From assembly GCF_965638725.1 (NCBI RefSeq), contig NC_134961.1:248001-312000 (forward strand): a stretch of DNA of 64,000 bases, in the 5' to 3' direction. This DNA comes from Aptenodytes patagonicus. Taxonomy: Eukaryota; Chordata; Aves; Sphenisciformes; Spheniscidae. The position numbers and the translations under genes were made by a program. Within the stretch, counting starts at the first letter, position 1; each line of letters begins with the position of its first letter. This document shows positions 45,301 through 58,100 of this stretch, one piece after another. The notes beneath the pieces were generated by a model, which saw nothing but the letters and a program-made list of their open reading frames with translations, searched no databases and was not told the origin of the DNA.

Positions 45301-48300
45301 ACTGAAAGCTGCATATAGCAAAGCTCCACGGACTGCGTCAAATAGCCTCTCACCAGTCTCCTGCAGTCACCTGACGTTTCTGTCAAAAGCTAAAGTGTGC
45401 AACTCTAACAGCAGATTTGTGGTCCGTATTCCTGGGACACAGTTCTTCATTACACTCTTCCTTTCCAGATCCCCTGTCACGGTGACTTCAAGTAGGCAAC
45501 GAGCTGCGAGGTAGACACAACTCAACGAGGACCTAGCTGGAGATGGTTAAAACACAGGGTTTTCCAGCCAACGCCGCCTTTTTACTCCTTGTACCAGGAC
45601 CAGACAGAGATACGGGAGCAGACTGTGCCACCTCTGTGCTCTCCAGAGACCTTTGCACATGGCCAAGAGGATCCCAGCTATGGATTTATGGAAAGCAATA
45701 CAGCAAAATGTGCATTGCAGCTGCTCAGCCAGAAAGCTTTTATACCTCCTTCAGTGGTTGAGCAGCTGAGTGCCTTTATTAATAGTAGAAGTGTATTTAT
45801 CAAAATTCATGGGTCAGCATTGTTAAAGCTCCATAGATTCAATTTGGACAGGTCACCATTATTTATTTTTCCAGATCGTAGCTTCAAACAGGGATATTTT
45901 CAGTACATAGTCCAGATTTCTCCCCAGGCCTGTTTGAAACACTGTAGGTAATGCACTCTCCAGAACAGGGTCTTCCACTTGTGTCTGACTTCCTGAGGAG
46001 GGGCTGCACTTGAGGACTCATCGACTGAAGAGCAAGAAGCAGATGTGAGCCCTAACCATTACACAGCCACCTGCACTATATTCAGTCAAGTGTGTCACCA
46101 AGCCAGGCAGAAGCCCTGGCCCCAGCATAGCCACGGTCCCTCAGATTTCAGCGTAGACAGAAGCTCACCAGGGGTTTTCTAAACCTTGCGATTTTTGTTG
46201 CCACCACAAGAGGAGGCAGATATCTCTGCAGCTGGATCTTCTGCCTGGCTGCAGGTCATGGTGATCCATGGGTGGCTGCATGTGTCCACTTGCGGCACTG
46301 CCTGTGGAAGTGGAGGAAGCTTCAGCTCCAACTTCAGCTCCAACTCCATCTCTGCAGCGAAAGGCAGACCTGGCCTGGTTCAAACTCACCCCTTCTTCTG
46401 AGATTGCAAGGCTGTGTAGCCAAAGGGGAAAGGAGCAACCCACAGAGTTGCTAAGCCGATGACAACATTTTAGTGTCCTCATGTGTTTGGAGCAGCTGTC
46501 AATCTGGAGGTGACATGTCCTACAGCATCCACCACCCCAAACAGTTACAGTGAACACTGGAATGCTTTTCTTGGGGAACAGGAGCAAGTCTAAGGGACCC
46601 AAGCTGTGAGAAAACAGGTATTGTAATGTGGATCTGATTCTGCATTAGGTTAGGTGAGTTTGATTTATGCTCAGATCTCTCAGATCTTTGACTTTGAATC
46701 TCATTTTTTGTCCTTTAAGAGGAAAATAACTATACGTAGAGACAGCATTGCAGGAAAGTAATTCATAAGGATTGATTGATGACGAGCTGATACCTTTAAA
46801 GTGGAGTTGGAGGCTAAATTAATATAGAATGAGAATAGAAGGGTTGGTTTGTTCTTCTTTCAGAAGAACAATTTCTGAGCAACAGCAAAATCAACTGGGA
46901 GAACTCAAAGCTAATATGGAAGAGGCTTGCCATTCCTTAGGGAAAACATTGTAAAATTACTTTATATCCAAAAGAAGCAGGAAAAACAAGAGGGAAAGAG
47001 TGTAATACCTAACTGGAGTGTGATTTCCTAATATCAAAAGGATATTAGGAATAATAAGCAGACTATGAAAAATTGAGAGGAGGACTAGCCATTAAAGAAG
47101 GCTTTGATTGATGTTCGCAATATGCATGAGTGAAGTAAGAACAGATAAATCCATCAAGCTGTGGGTCAAGATCTCAAAGCTCAGTCATAGGCTTTGTTGT
47201 AAGTCATGAGATGTGTTACAGCAGCATCATGTGGCGCTGGGACCATGTGATTTAGACTGAAGAAAATATGGAAGAAACGTGGAAGAATTGTAAGATAGAA
47301 CTCAAGAAAATAGGGAAATGGTAACAGGAGTGTTGAAGGGGATTTATTGGGCTGGAGGGAAATTACTGATGGAATCTGACCTTGGATCTGGCCTTGGAAT
47401 TTTTATTAATGGCCAAAATATTAAAAAAAAAGATGTGGCTAGTGTCACAATAAAGGAGGATCAGGATATTACAGGATACTTGCATGGCCTCAAGGGTCAA
47501 CATAGCAGAAAGGGGACGATATCCTCATGCCCAGCAAAAAGATGTGGGGGAAGCTAATGCTACCGTTAGGCAGGACACATTCCAGAAGGAGAGCTCTGAA
47601 CGTCCAAGGATAGTATTACACAGGGACAAATGGAAATGAACAGGCACTGAACAAATCTAGGCTGGGAGATAGAAGAAAAGTCCCTTCCAATCCCACGCTT
47701 TATGTGCTCAAGCTCAAGCTGGGCTAACTTCAAGGAAGTCTTCTCATAAATTAGATGAGGGCATTGCTAGCTATTGATCACATAAGCTGCTCTGACTGGG
47801 CTTTCAGTGATGTCAGAGCCCCTAAAAAATGTCTGGCTCTTCCCTAGGGGATTTCCTTCCCATACCTAATAAACTCACCACAAGTATATCAGGCCTGTGA
47901 GAGCAAGAAGCCAAGATTTTGAGCTCCTGAACTAGTAAGTCCATCTTCAGGGAGATTGTGGCTGACTGAAAGCAGGTCTGAAGTCCTCAACCGAGCTGAC
48001 CCATAAGCAAGTGGTGGGATTTTTGCCTGAGCAAGGACTCCGAGACTGTGCCCAGACTGTGTTATTCTCTTGGAGAACACAAACACATCAGAAGGTGTCC
48101 CAAAGAAAAGGCACATAAGAGGAAAGATCCTTGACTCTTTTGGAGACAATCAGAAAATCAGAGAATGAGTTGACCTGTGGAAGCCACATCTCCTGTGAGT
48201 CCTACGAACACGGCAGATACGTGAGAGCTGAGAAGGCAATCAGACTTTCTAGGGACGAAAGATTGAAGGGCTGAGCCCCCCCAACAATTTCAGTTCTGAG

Positions 48301-48780
48301 CTAGGGTACAGCGGGCAGCTACTGTCTGTTTACAACCAAGGCATGTTGGTGTTTGTGATTTCAGGTTAAACTGATCTTCAATTCCCATCTCACTTTCTCT
48401 TCGTGTCACTGAGAAGCAAACCCACGGGGTGACCGTCTCCGGCGGCAGCACCCTGGTTCCAGCACCCCCACCACCACCCCCCTTTTTCCCAGGGCACTCT
48501 CCCGAGGGTCCAGGATGCTCCTGGGGTTTTGAGCCCCCCCCCCCCCAAGGTCACTCTCCTGGGGCTCTCAGGGACCTCCTGGGGTATCGGGGTGCTAGGG
48601 GGACACCAGGACCACCTGATGTCTCTGTGTCATAGGGCTTCCTGGGGTTATCCGGGGTCTTGGGGTGCTGACAGGGCCCCAGGACTGCCCCAGGATCACG
48701 GGGGTCTCCAGGATAGGGGGGTCCCCAGGTCGGTGCTGGGGCTCCCTCAGGATCTGGGCACCCCACAAGCCCCAGGCTCG
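45301..48780. other. Gene-free region upstream of TMEM8A
   Basis: Mixed-composition DNA with no recognised exon. A 120-codon reading frame at 45589-45951 has no known motif. Near 47640-47700 the text GGCACTGAACAAATCTAGGCTGG followed by CCCTTCCAATCCCA hints at another worn CR1 piece, not firm enough to annotate. A run of 14 C near 48534-48547 marks the edge of the TMEM8A CpG island. Confidence 0.55.
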
Positions 48781-49150
48781 TCCCCGAGCCCCCCAGGTCT
48801 CCCCCGGTCTGCGGGCACCCCCAGGTCCCCGCTTCATCCCGGGAGTCCCAGGGCTGCGCCCCCGAGACCGGCTGTCCCCGGGCCCGTCCCAGCGCTTCCC
48901 CCGGTGGCGGCGGGGGCGGTGGTTCCGCCGGGGGCGGGCCGGGGCGGGGCGGGCCGGCGGAAGCGGGCGGAGGCGGCGGCGATGGCGCTGCGGGGCGGGC
49001 GGCGGGCGGCGATGCCGGGATAGCGCCGGGCGGCCATGGCGCGGGGAGCCGGCCCGCCGCTGCGGCTGCTGCTCCTGCTCCTGCTGCAGCTCCTGGCGCT
49101 CCCCGCCGGCCGCGGCAACCGCACCGGCCCCGGTGAGTGCCGGCCGGGGA
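48780..49150 (+). promoter_or_regulatory. TMEM8A CpG-island promoter and 5' UTR
   Basis: The region is very GC- and CpG-rich with repeated GGGGCGGG/GGGGCGGGG Sp1-type boxes (48930-48955) and no TATA box, as in housekeeping promoters. It ends at the exon 1 donor. A short upstream reading frame lies within it (see the separate entry). Confidence 0.75.
48982..49023 (+). other. Upstream reading frame before the TMEM8A start
   Basis: An ATG at 48982 in the good context GCGATGG opens 13 codons (MALRGGRRAAMPG) and stops at TAG 49021-49023, only 12 bp before the TMEM8A start codon. If the transcript begins upstream of it, this short frame could lower translation of the main protein. The transcription start is not known from sequence. 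Confidence 0.5.
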
Positions 49151-52100
49151 TGGCGGCGGGGGGGGGGGGGTCGGGAGCAGGTTGGGGATGCTCCGCGGGG
49201 GTGCTCGGAGGCAGTTGGGGGATGCTCCGCGGGGGACGGGGCTGGGACGGAGGGGCACGTCTGGCAGAGGAGCCGGGTTGGCGGGCATCACTGCTCGCCC
49301 GTGGGGCGGCGAGGGTCCCGGGGGGCAGAGGCGCCGGTGGGAAACCAACCGGGTTACGTTAAAGTGAGCGGGCACTTGTCTGCCGCGCAGCCCCGGGAGC
49401 TGGTCTGAGTCCCGCAGCTCCTGCCAGGGGCGGCTTTGAGGCGGCTTCGTGATTTCCCGAGTGATTTGGGTGCTCGGGGGCTCCGTAAACCGTCCCCGGT
49501 GGAGCAGTGCTTGTGTCGGGCGCTGCAGAGCAGCGAGAGGTCAGGCTGGGACCTAGAGGGGTTTCTGCTGTCTTGGCGGCGGCGGTGGTTGTTTTGCTTG
49601 GTTTTGCTTTGTTTTCAGGTTACTTTACTTCCAGTAAAGGCATCAAGGCAGCTGGGGGGGAGCGGGGTTTTGGCAGAGTGGTGGGCTGCTCTTGGTGGTG
49701 GTGCTGGGAGTCTGGGGTCCCCAGGGACCATGCCTCCCCCTCCAGAGGGTCAGCCAGCGGGTGCGGGGGTGGAAAGATTTGGGGAGGTGAGGTTGTTTCC
49801 CTGCTTCACCCCGTCGCGGAGGTAGGCTTGTGCCAGCGGTGGCTATCCGCTGTTGATGGTGGTTATCGCTTCCTCGCTTGCTGAGTGAAGATGGCCTTTT
49901 GCCCCAGGCCCACCCTCCGCTGGCATCCTGCTAGCTGGGTTCCCAGCCCCGGAGAGCTACCCTGCGCTCGAGGTGTGGTGGTTGGTTTGTCTTGGCGCCA
50001 GTCCCGCCAGCTGGGGGAATGCCCCTGCAGGGCTCAGTCTGGGAGCCGGTGAAGATCGGTGCCTCCCTAGAGGAGCGAGGGGTCCTCTTTCTGGAACATT
50101 TAAAGATGGATTTGTGACCCGGGCTAAAGGAATAGGGTTTCTGTTACATTATAAATGGCCAAACACCTTGCCCTTTAGCCGTGTCTTGTCCAGAGTCAGA
50201 TTTATCACCGTCTACATAGCTTTACATAGTATCTGCTTTGAAATGAGGGCTTCGTCCTTTTGATGGGAAGCCCTGAAACCAGCAGTCAAGGTATCAATTC
50301 CTAAAACTACCATGAGATCATCTTTGGACGAACAAACCCAAGCTGTCGCAGGTGGCTCTTTATTCTGAAATTCAAATAACGTGTCTCCTCTCTGCATCTG
50401 TGATTCCACTGCATTTTGTTTCTTGTCTTAAAAACCCTTTTGGATTTTGCATAATGTGTTTGAAATGTGCTTATGGGAGAGGATGGAAACAACATCCATT
50501 TGACAGCTCCATTGCTCAGTTTAAAGGCTTGTTTTACATCATGGGACAGTCGAGTGGGACTTTCCAGGTGTTGCCGTGCTGGTGCAGAGCATACTGAATA
50601 GATGGGGACAGACACGTACAGGGCGCAGCAAATACTAGAGTACGCTCTCTGGATGCAAATGGGCTGCCGGAGCACATGCCTCACGTGAGGTGACCTGTCT
50701 TTCTGGCTTTTCTCTGCTGATATTCAGTCTGCTTGTGGTATTTCCTTGTCAGCCCAGGCAGAGCGTGCTCTGGGAGTCAGCTTACCCGCTCCCTGGTGCA
50801 GCTCTCGGGTGCCAGCACAGCGAAGCCCGTGAGCCGCCAGAAGCTGTTTGTGAGTGGGCTTTGTCCACGCTGGCGTTTTGTTGGTACAGCCACAGCTGCT
50901 GCTAACCTGGTCGCAGGCAGCGCCTGGGCAGGGCAGGTCTGCCTACCTGCCCTCGGCCTGTTACTGCGCTTGAGCTCGCTCCGTATAATTGACCAGTCCT
51001 TAATAAATAGCACCGCTGACTGCTTGAGTTTTTCATTTTGCAGCCTGCCTGCCCTCTCCTCCCCAAAAACCACACAAATCGTGCTTCAGCTTTGTGAGGA
51101 CATGCTGGACGGGTGGTGACTGTGGCTGTTGGCCGTGCAGAGCCTGGCAGCTGGTGGGGTTGGAGCACTTGCATCAAGGCAGGAGGGCTTATCCCCATGC
51201 AGGTTGTCTGATGTTGCGTTGAGCAGGGCCGGGGCTCTCCCAGCTCTGATCACGCTTTGTGTCCCTGCCTACCCTTGTCCTGTGCCCAAACATCTCTATG
51301 GACTTCCAGAAACCAACATGCTGTGTGCATGCAGAGGGCAGCTGGGGGTATAGACACCGCTGATTAAAGACTGCTCCCTTCTGTAGCTCCTGTGCATGAA
51401 ATATGGCTGGGCTTGTAGGGGATCACAGCCAGCTCTTGTCTGTTAATAGCCCACGCACTGCGCTGGCGTTGCAGCCAGGGAGCGTTTGCTTGAAAAGCCC
51501 CTTTTGTGGTCTCTGCTCCTTGCTGGCCTAGAGAGCAGCGTAACCCTGGCGTGGGGACCGCAGCTGGACAGCTCTGCCTATGTGCTGTGGACTTCTCGCT
51601 GTCCTGACCCGGGCTCACCACCCCACCCCACCCCACCCCCCCCCCGTGACCTCGCCTGGCCCCGTGCATTAAGGTGCTGCAAGCGCTGCTCCCTTGGCTG
51701 GACCCTGTGGGCGTGCAGCCAGGGCAGCCCCTACGGCGAGGCGAGGCGGCCACGCTCTTCCTCCACGAGCAAATCCTCCGGTTGGCTTGCATGGCTGGTA
51801 TTTCTTGCTTTCCTGTTTCCTCCTTTCTCTGTTGGATTTGCAGGGTGCCCGGAGGCTTTGGCTTGGTAATTTGCCAGGGAATTAAACCCATGATTACCGT
51901 TCCTGTCTCTTTGCAGTGCCGTGGGTGCAGGCCGGCATGCGTCCTGCTTTGGGGCATGAATCGTAGTTCCTCCTAGGATTAGGTTCCTCTTGGCATGACG
52001 TACATCCTAAGGTTCTGGTCCTGCCTGAGGACTGTTTTCCTCTTTGGCATCTTTCTTAAACTCAGTTGGGTCCTCTGCGTTTCCAGTATGACCCTGTGTA

Positions 52101-55100
52101 GCGTTGGAGGAAGGCAAGTTAAACCATAGTTGCTGCTTTATTCTCTGATAGAAATGAGGAATCTGTGTTTGAAAGGTGCCACAGTTTCTCCCCACTCCAG
52201 GGAATTCCAGAGTAGAAAAGGAGCATCTGGGAGGACTCGGCAGAGATGTGAAGACATTTTCTTCCACCCCCTTGCTGAATGTTATGAACCTTGTTTTCGG
52301 ATGGGCAGCATGGCCTTGGCTCTGCTGTCTCTGTGCAGTTTTGTCCCCTTCTCAACCCTGGTGTGATGTTTCTTTTCCATCCCCGAGTTGCAGTCTGGCT
52401 GGTTTCTTGTTGATAATAACACTAATGTATAATTTTGCAGGTGAAATCATCAGCAGGCTGGGGGTGATCTGTAGGCATAGCTGGGCAGAGGGATGGATGG
52501 AGGATCTAGTTAGTCCTGATGGCACTTTGACTGAATAGCTGTTGTCCTCTTGCATGACCTTTCAGCCTACCCTAGGGCTGTTCTCGCTATGCCAGCAGCC
52601 TTTCTTCCGGATAGGAAAACCTGTAGACTTTGGAAGGTACGTCTGAAAGCAGAGTTAGGTTTGCAGCACATGAATTTTCGTCACGTTGCGTGTCACAAGA
52701 AGGCAGCGTGTTGCGCAGTACGTGTGTCCTGAGCTGGGTAAGACTGATAACATCAGCCCGTGCGCTCAGCAGAGACAGACAAGGGCACAGCTCTTGCCTC
52801 TTGGCACGATAAACTGCAGCTGGGGCCTGGAGCACCCCTGCGCTACCTGCACCCATCTGCTCTGCACTGTTTGCCCCAGGGTTTGCTGCTGCCTACTCCA
52901 TGGCCTTTTCTTGTGTCATCAACTTTTCCTCCTGACCTTTTCCTCCTCAGTGTCTCCGGTGATCTGTCATCTTCAGATCACATCTCGCAGAGCATGGTTA
53001 AGGCATCTTTTAGTGTTTCCTGGCTCCGGATGACGGTTTCGTAGCAGGGGTGTGGGCGGTTCTGGCTGGAGGAACAACGTGGATCACCACGTAATCTAGT
53101 GGGACTGGGATGAGAAATCAGGGACGCAAAGGGCTCCTCTCCAGCAACCTTAAAACTCCTGTGTGCTTCTGTAGCCCTGCAGCCTGCCCCCAGCAGCCAC
53201 CCCAGCGACTGCTGTGCTCTCTCCCTTTCAGACTCCCTGTATGTCTCCGAGTACTTCTCTCAGAGTGCACAGAAGCTGTCCTTCTACAGCTGGTATGGGA
53301 ACGCCAAGCTCTTCCACTTCCGTGTGCCAGAAGACACTGTGCTGCTTCGCTGGCTCCTGCAAGCGTCCCGAGGGAAAGGACCTGAGTGCACCAACATGGA
53401 GATCACAGTGTATGTATGTCCCTGTGCCAGTGCTTGCTCACGTGGGCTTCCTGTCCTTCTCTTGTCCTTGCTGCTCGTGGCTGTGGTTGGTTGGTTGTAG
53501 GAGGCTGGGCATCTGTTCCCTGGTTGCAGCAGCCGTAATTTCTTAATGTACTAGCACTAAATCTGTGTTTAAACCTGTAGGACCATTTCGTGTTCACCTT
53601 ACCAGTGGATCTGGGGCTGTCTCTCAGACATGATGTCTAAGAGACACCTTAGAAACACTGGAGAGCTTGACAGTGAGGCTGGTGTTGCTGCTCATGAGCA
53701 AAGGTGCTCCTGGACCTTTCTGTGCCTGGCAGGGTCCTATGCACGGTACCAAAGGATGTGGCAGAACTGCAAGGGGCTTGAGAGACTCAAACCAACTGGA
53801 GACGGACAAATTCCCCTGTACAGAGGAACTGAAGAGGCTGGGGACGCTTTTTGTGAGGGATGCAGGCTGTGTGTGGAGCAGAGGGAGGAGACGAATGCTG
53901 AGTCCTGCAGACACAAAAGCATGAGAAGATTGCAAACTCAATGCCAGTGAAGGAAATGTAACTTAAAGCAGTACTTGAGCTGTTGGGGGATTTGAGGTCA
54001 AAAACTTGCAGACGGGGCAAGACTTTGAGCTGTATCTTGGGAGGGTCCCAGGTTTCCTGGGCAGGTTGTGTCCTTAGAGACACGTGGGTCTCTGGCACCC
54101 ACTCCACAGAGGTCTTGGCAGTGACTGAAGTTTGCTGCTTGGCTTGTGCTTCTCCGGTCTGTCCTGGGCACAGACCGGTGCTCTTGGTTGCTCCAGAGCA
54201 GCCTGGAACAGATGATCTTCCTACTTTCTGCTTCCCAGAAAGGTTTCCAATAGTTTGGGGACGTGAGGGACAAGGCAGCAGCTAAACGATACCCTAAGAA
54301 ACGAAGACCAGCCCAGCTAAGCTCAAACAGGTTAATAACACATCACCTGTCATGTTTACTTGCTGGACCTGTTGGGTCCGTTGTTCTGTTGCAGCGCTGT
54401 CCAAAAGCAAGGAAATTAAATGCCAAATTGGCTGCCCAAATAAATATCTGACGTATTACTTAGCTGCCTGCTTTTCTGCTACTTTGAACGTTGGGCTGCT
54501 TATCTGGAAAGCAGAAGTGCTGGTGTACTGAAGACGGTCACATGGACCTTCCTTGGTAAGCATCTTTTTAGTCTGTCTGCCCGCCCTCCTAAAAGAGGAA
54601 ATAGGGTAGATGCAGATCGTAGCTATAAAATGAAAGCTCTTTGACGATTTAGCCTATATGGGAAATTTGGTCATGATTATAAAAAAAGGAGTAGCCTTGC
54701 AGCTGGGGCTTAACCTTAGAAAGCGTTGTGGAAATTTGCTTTCAGGCTTGATGGAACCATGTAAATCCTTATCTTAATAAGCAGCCAAGTTAAACCAATC
54801 TCTAAATAAATCCAGATAAGCTAATAGCAGCCAGTCCTCACCAGATGAAAATGATGCCTCTTGTGGCCCACTTGAAAATGTGGAGGTTTTCCAGCCTGCT
54901 CCCTCTCCGATCCAGGCCAAGCTGGTGTCCACTGATGAGTTTGTATCCCAGTTTATCTTGCTGGTGTCTTTACATCCCTCGATTTATTTGCATTCTGGTT
55001 TCTCTCGCAGGCACTTTCGCTACGGAGCCCCTCCTGTAATTAATCCACTGGGGACTCATTTTCCTGCAAATGCGACTGTCCGTCCTTCCTATAACATAAG

Positions 55101-58100
55101 CATCACTCTGAGCAGTGCTGTGCAAAACACCACCTTTGTGAACGTCACCACCCCTGCTGCCGGAGACTGGTTCATTGCTGCCCATCTCCCTGAGGCTGCT
55201 GGCAGGATTGAAGTGAAGGTGAGGGTCCTGGTGAGTGTCTCGCCCATCGTACTCTGCCCAGTGTCTCTCGCCACAGCTGACCCCTCTGCTCTCCCCTCCT
55301 GCAGGGTTTCTCCACTCCATGCCCCTATATGTTCCAGGCAGATATGTTTGTGCTCAGACTCACTGATATGCCTGTTCTGGAGCCTGGTGTTGCTACGCCA
55401 CAAACCGTCGTCTCGCCTGCTAAGCCACTGCACGTTAAGTGAGTGAGAGCCATGGCTGGAAAGACTGGGGGCTGTGGGGGGGTGGGATTTCCCATGGGTG
55501 CTCTTTAGGGGAGGCCGCTGTTGTTCCCACGGGGGGCTGGAGCTGGGGAGTCCCCAAGCCTGTTTGCCGAGCTCCCTGCAGCAGTGGTAGGGTTTGCACG
55601 GGGAGCACATGAGCAGCCTTCTCCGAATCTTCCCAGGTGGTCTTAGAGGTCCAGCTGTGGGAATTTTAGTTCTTTGGGACGCTTTCCTTGGGAAGGATTT
55701 TCACAACACCAACCAGGGCCATCTAGTTCTCGCCACAGAGCTCCAGGGACTGCGGTGGGTTGTGGCTGGCTTGTGCTGAGAGTACAAGCTCTGCAAGCTG
55801 CTGGTCCCTCCTCCTGCAGGGTCTTCGTTCCCAAGCATGCTGCCAGGATGCAGTTTGAGCTGCGAAGATGCGTGACAAGTGAGCAGAAAGCGTGCACCAT
55901 GCGGGTAGTGCTGGGCTCCATCACGCTGCCCCAGTCCTTCCAGAAGATCGTCACCTGCACGGGGAACGTAAACTGCAGCCTGGCCCTGGACTCGCCCCCC
56001 TGGGAGAAATGGCTGCAGATCATGGTGGAGAGTCTCGGCGCTGCCAATGCCAGTGTGTCGGTGGAGATGCTGGCTGCTTTCACAGGTGGGCTTCCACTTT
56101 CTCTAGCCCTATGGGAAGGACCAGAGAGAACTTTGTGTCTACTGTGTCTCTCTTGGGCCTTTGGGTGGCTGGCTGTAGTGGCCTGCGTTCCCCAGCATGC
56201 TGGTTGCCTGGGCGTAACCTTGGGGGGCTGAGACCTAGTGGTTGCTTTGGGGTCAAAAATGAAAGCTCCAGTGTTCACCCAAGAGGGATACTCCCTGGAG
56301 CTGCCTGTTTTGGAAATGCCTGAAAAGTTCAGGGTCTCTGACGCGATGATCTTTTCCAAAGGCTGTTTGGGAAGCAGTGGCCGGCTTAAAATCTGATGGG
56401 GAGAATAGTCTTGGGTAGATGCACCAGTCTGTAATGATATGTTGACTATCGATTGGCCATAAGCAGGCTACAGACAGGAAACCATCTCACAGAGGTTTAC
56501 TTGGGGTAATGTCTTGGGTTGTAGTGAGGGGATGTCACCATTTCAGGTGACATCTTGTGACTCAGGAGGTCACAAGGTCCTTGTGGCTGTGATAGGCACC
56601 TTTGCATCCTCTTATTACATGACCACAATCCCTGTTTGACTCTTGGAAGCTCACCAACTAGGTACATTTTTAAAGTTTTCTTCTGCTGGGAGTTCTACCA
56701 TCCCCTCCTCAAAGCAGAGCCTCATCCCATGTGCTGGAGGGCCTGGCACTGGCAGCCGAGGTGTTAGAGGGGAGCACTAAAGTCTCTGGGAGCGATGGAC
56801 AGGCTTCAGCAGCGGGACTCCAAGTGTCACATTCAGCTCCCTCTGCTATGACGTGATGGTTTGTGCCTGTAGCTACATTGGGTTAGCTTCTCTCTTCTGC
56901 TTAGCCTTGTCTGCTCGCGTCTGGGGAACTGGTAGAGACTTTTATGCAGCCTGTGATTATGGGACAGCTAAGTGCTGTGCTCTGCCACTGGCTAGTGAAT
57001 ACTCCCTGGGTACGTTGATGTGTTATGATGCTGTGCGTTATCCCTTCTTCTGTTCCCCCTCCCTTTCCCTGCAGCTCCAGGGTGCTTCCACCCACTGTAC
57101 CGCTGCCTGGCTTCCATCAGCGTCCCAGCTTGTGGATGCTGATGCTAGAGTTCCCCCTGCAAAGATGGTGCCTTTCAGGGGCTGTAGCCAATACTGCAGT
57201 GCATGATCCAGCTGAAATACCCCCAGTTTGTGCTATCACTTGAAGGTCTGGAGCTGCTGGGGCCCTGCCTGGATGAGGTGCTAGTCCTGGCTGTGCTGAT
57301 TCCTCTCCTTTTTTGCTTTACAGCTTGCAGACCAGGAAGTACCAGTTCATTCTTTAACTTCAGCAGCCTAAATCAGAGCCAAACTGGTCCCAGACCAGGT
57401 AGCGCAGGAGCAGCAGGGAGCTCCACACTGTCTACCGGAGAGGCTTCACGCAATGCATCCGACCAGAGGAGCTTCTGTCTGCAGAACCAGCCCGTCATTC
57501 GTGAGGACCTGGATGTGGTGTCTGTGCGCTACAGGCTCTTGAATGGTCCCAGCGTGCCCGTGAACTCCCTCTCCCCGACCCTCCTCCTCCTCAACCTGAA
57601 CACTGGCATGGACAGCGGGGGTTCCCTCGTGGTCAGTCTCCTGCTTAACAAGGTGCGGGTGCTGACTGATGGGATTGTCTCCCCTTTGCGGGGCTCTGGC
57701 CCTGCTCCTGGGCTGGTTTGTCAGCAAACTCCAGGGACCGTAGATGCCAGTGGGACTATTTCTCTTTCTTTTTGTTGTCACAAAACACTCTGAGCCTGTT
57801 TTAGCTGCTCCCAGCATGTCCCCCCTGCCAGCTCCAATTCAAATGCCACAGCTTGCTGGCATGTGGTGGCAGTGACGCAGAGGAGACGAAATGGAAAGCA
57901 GCTGCAATGCCATCTTCTCCATGGGAGCCTGGCGCCTTGCCACCAGGAGAGGAGACTGAGCAGGGAAACCCAGGGATGTTCCTGCCCAAGTTGGTGATTC
58001 CCAGGCTCCTTCAGTGACACCCCAAAATCCAGCCCCCTGAAATTCTATGAAACTTCCTGAGGGCTGGAGCAGGGCTCAGCCCTGATGTCCTGCTGCCTCT

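Noticed and set aside
45589-45951. 120-codon plus-strand frame
   Set aside because: There is no recognisable domain, splice site or neighbour context. Kept only as a note.
48551-49375. 274-codon minus-strand frame over the TMEM8A CpG island
   Set aside because: It is a GC-driven shadow of the promoter and first exon, with Pro/Arg-rich low-complexity translation.
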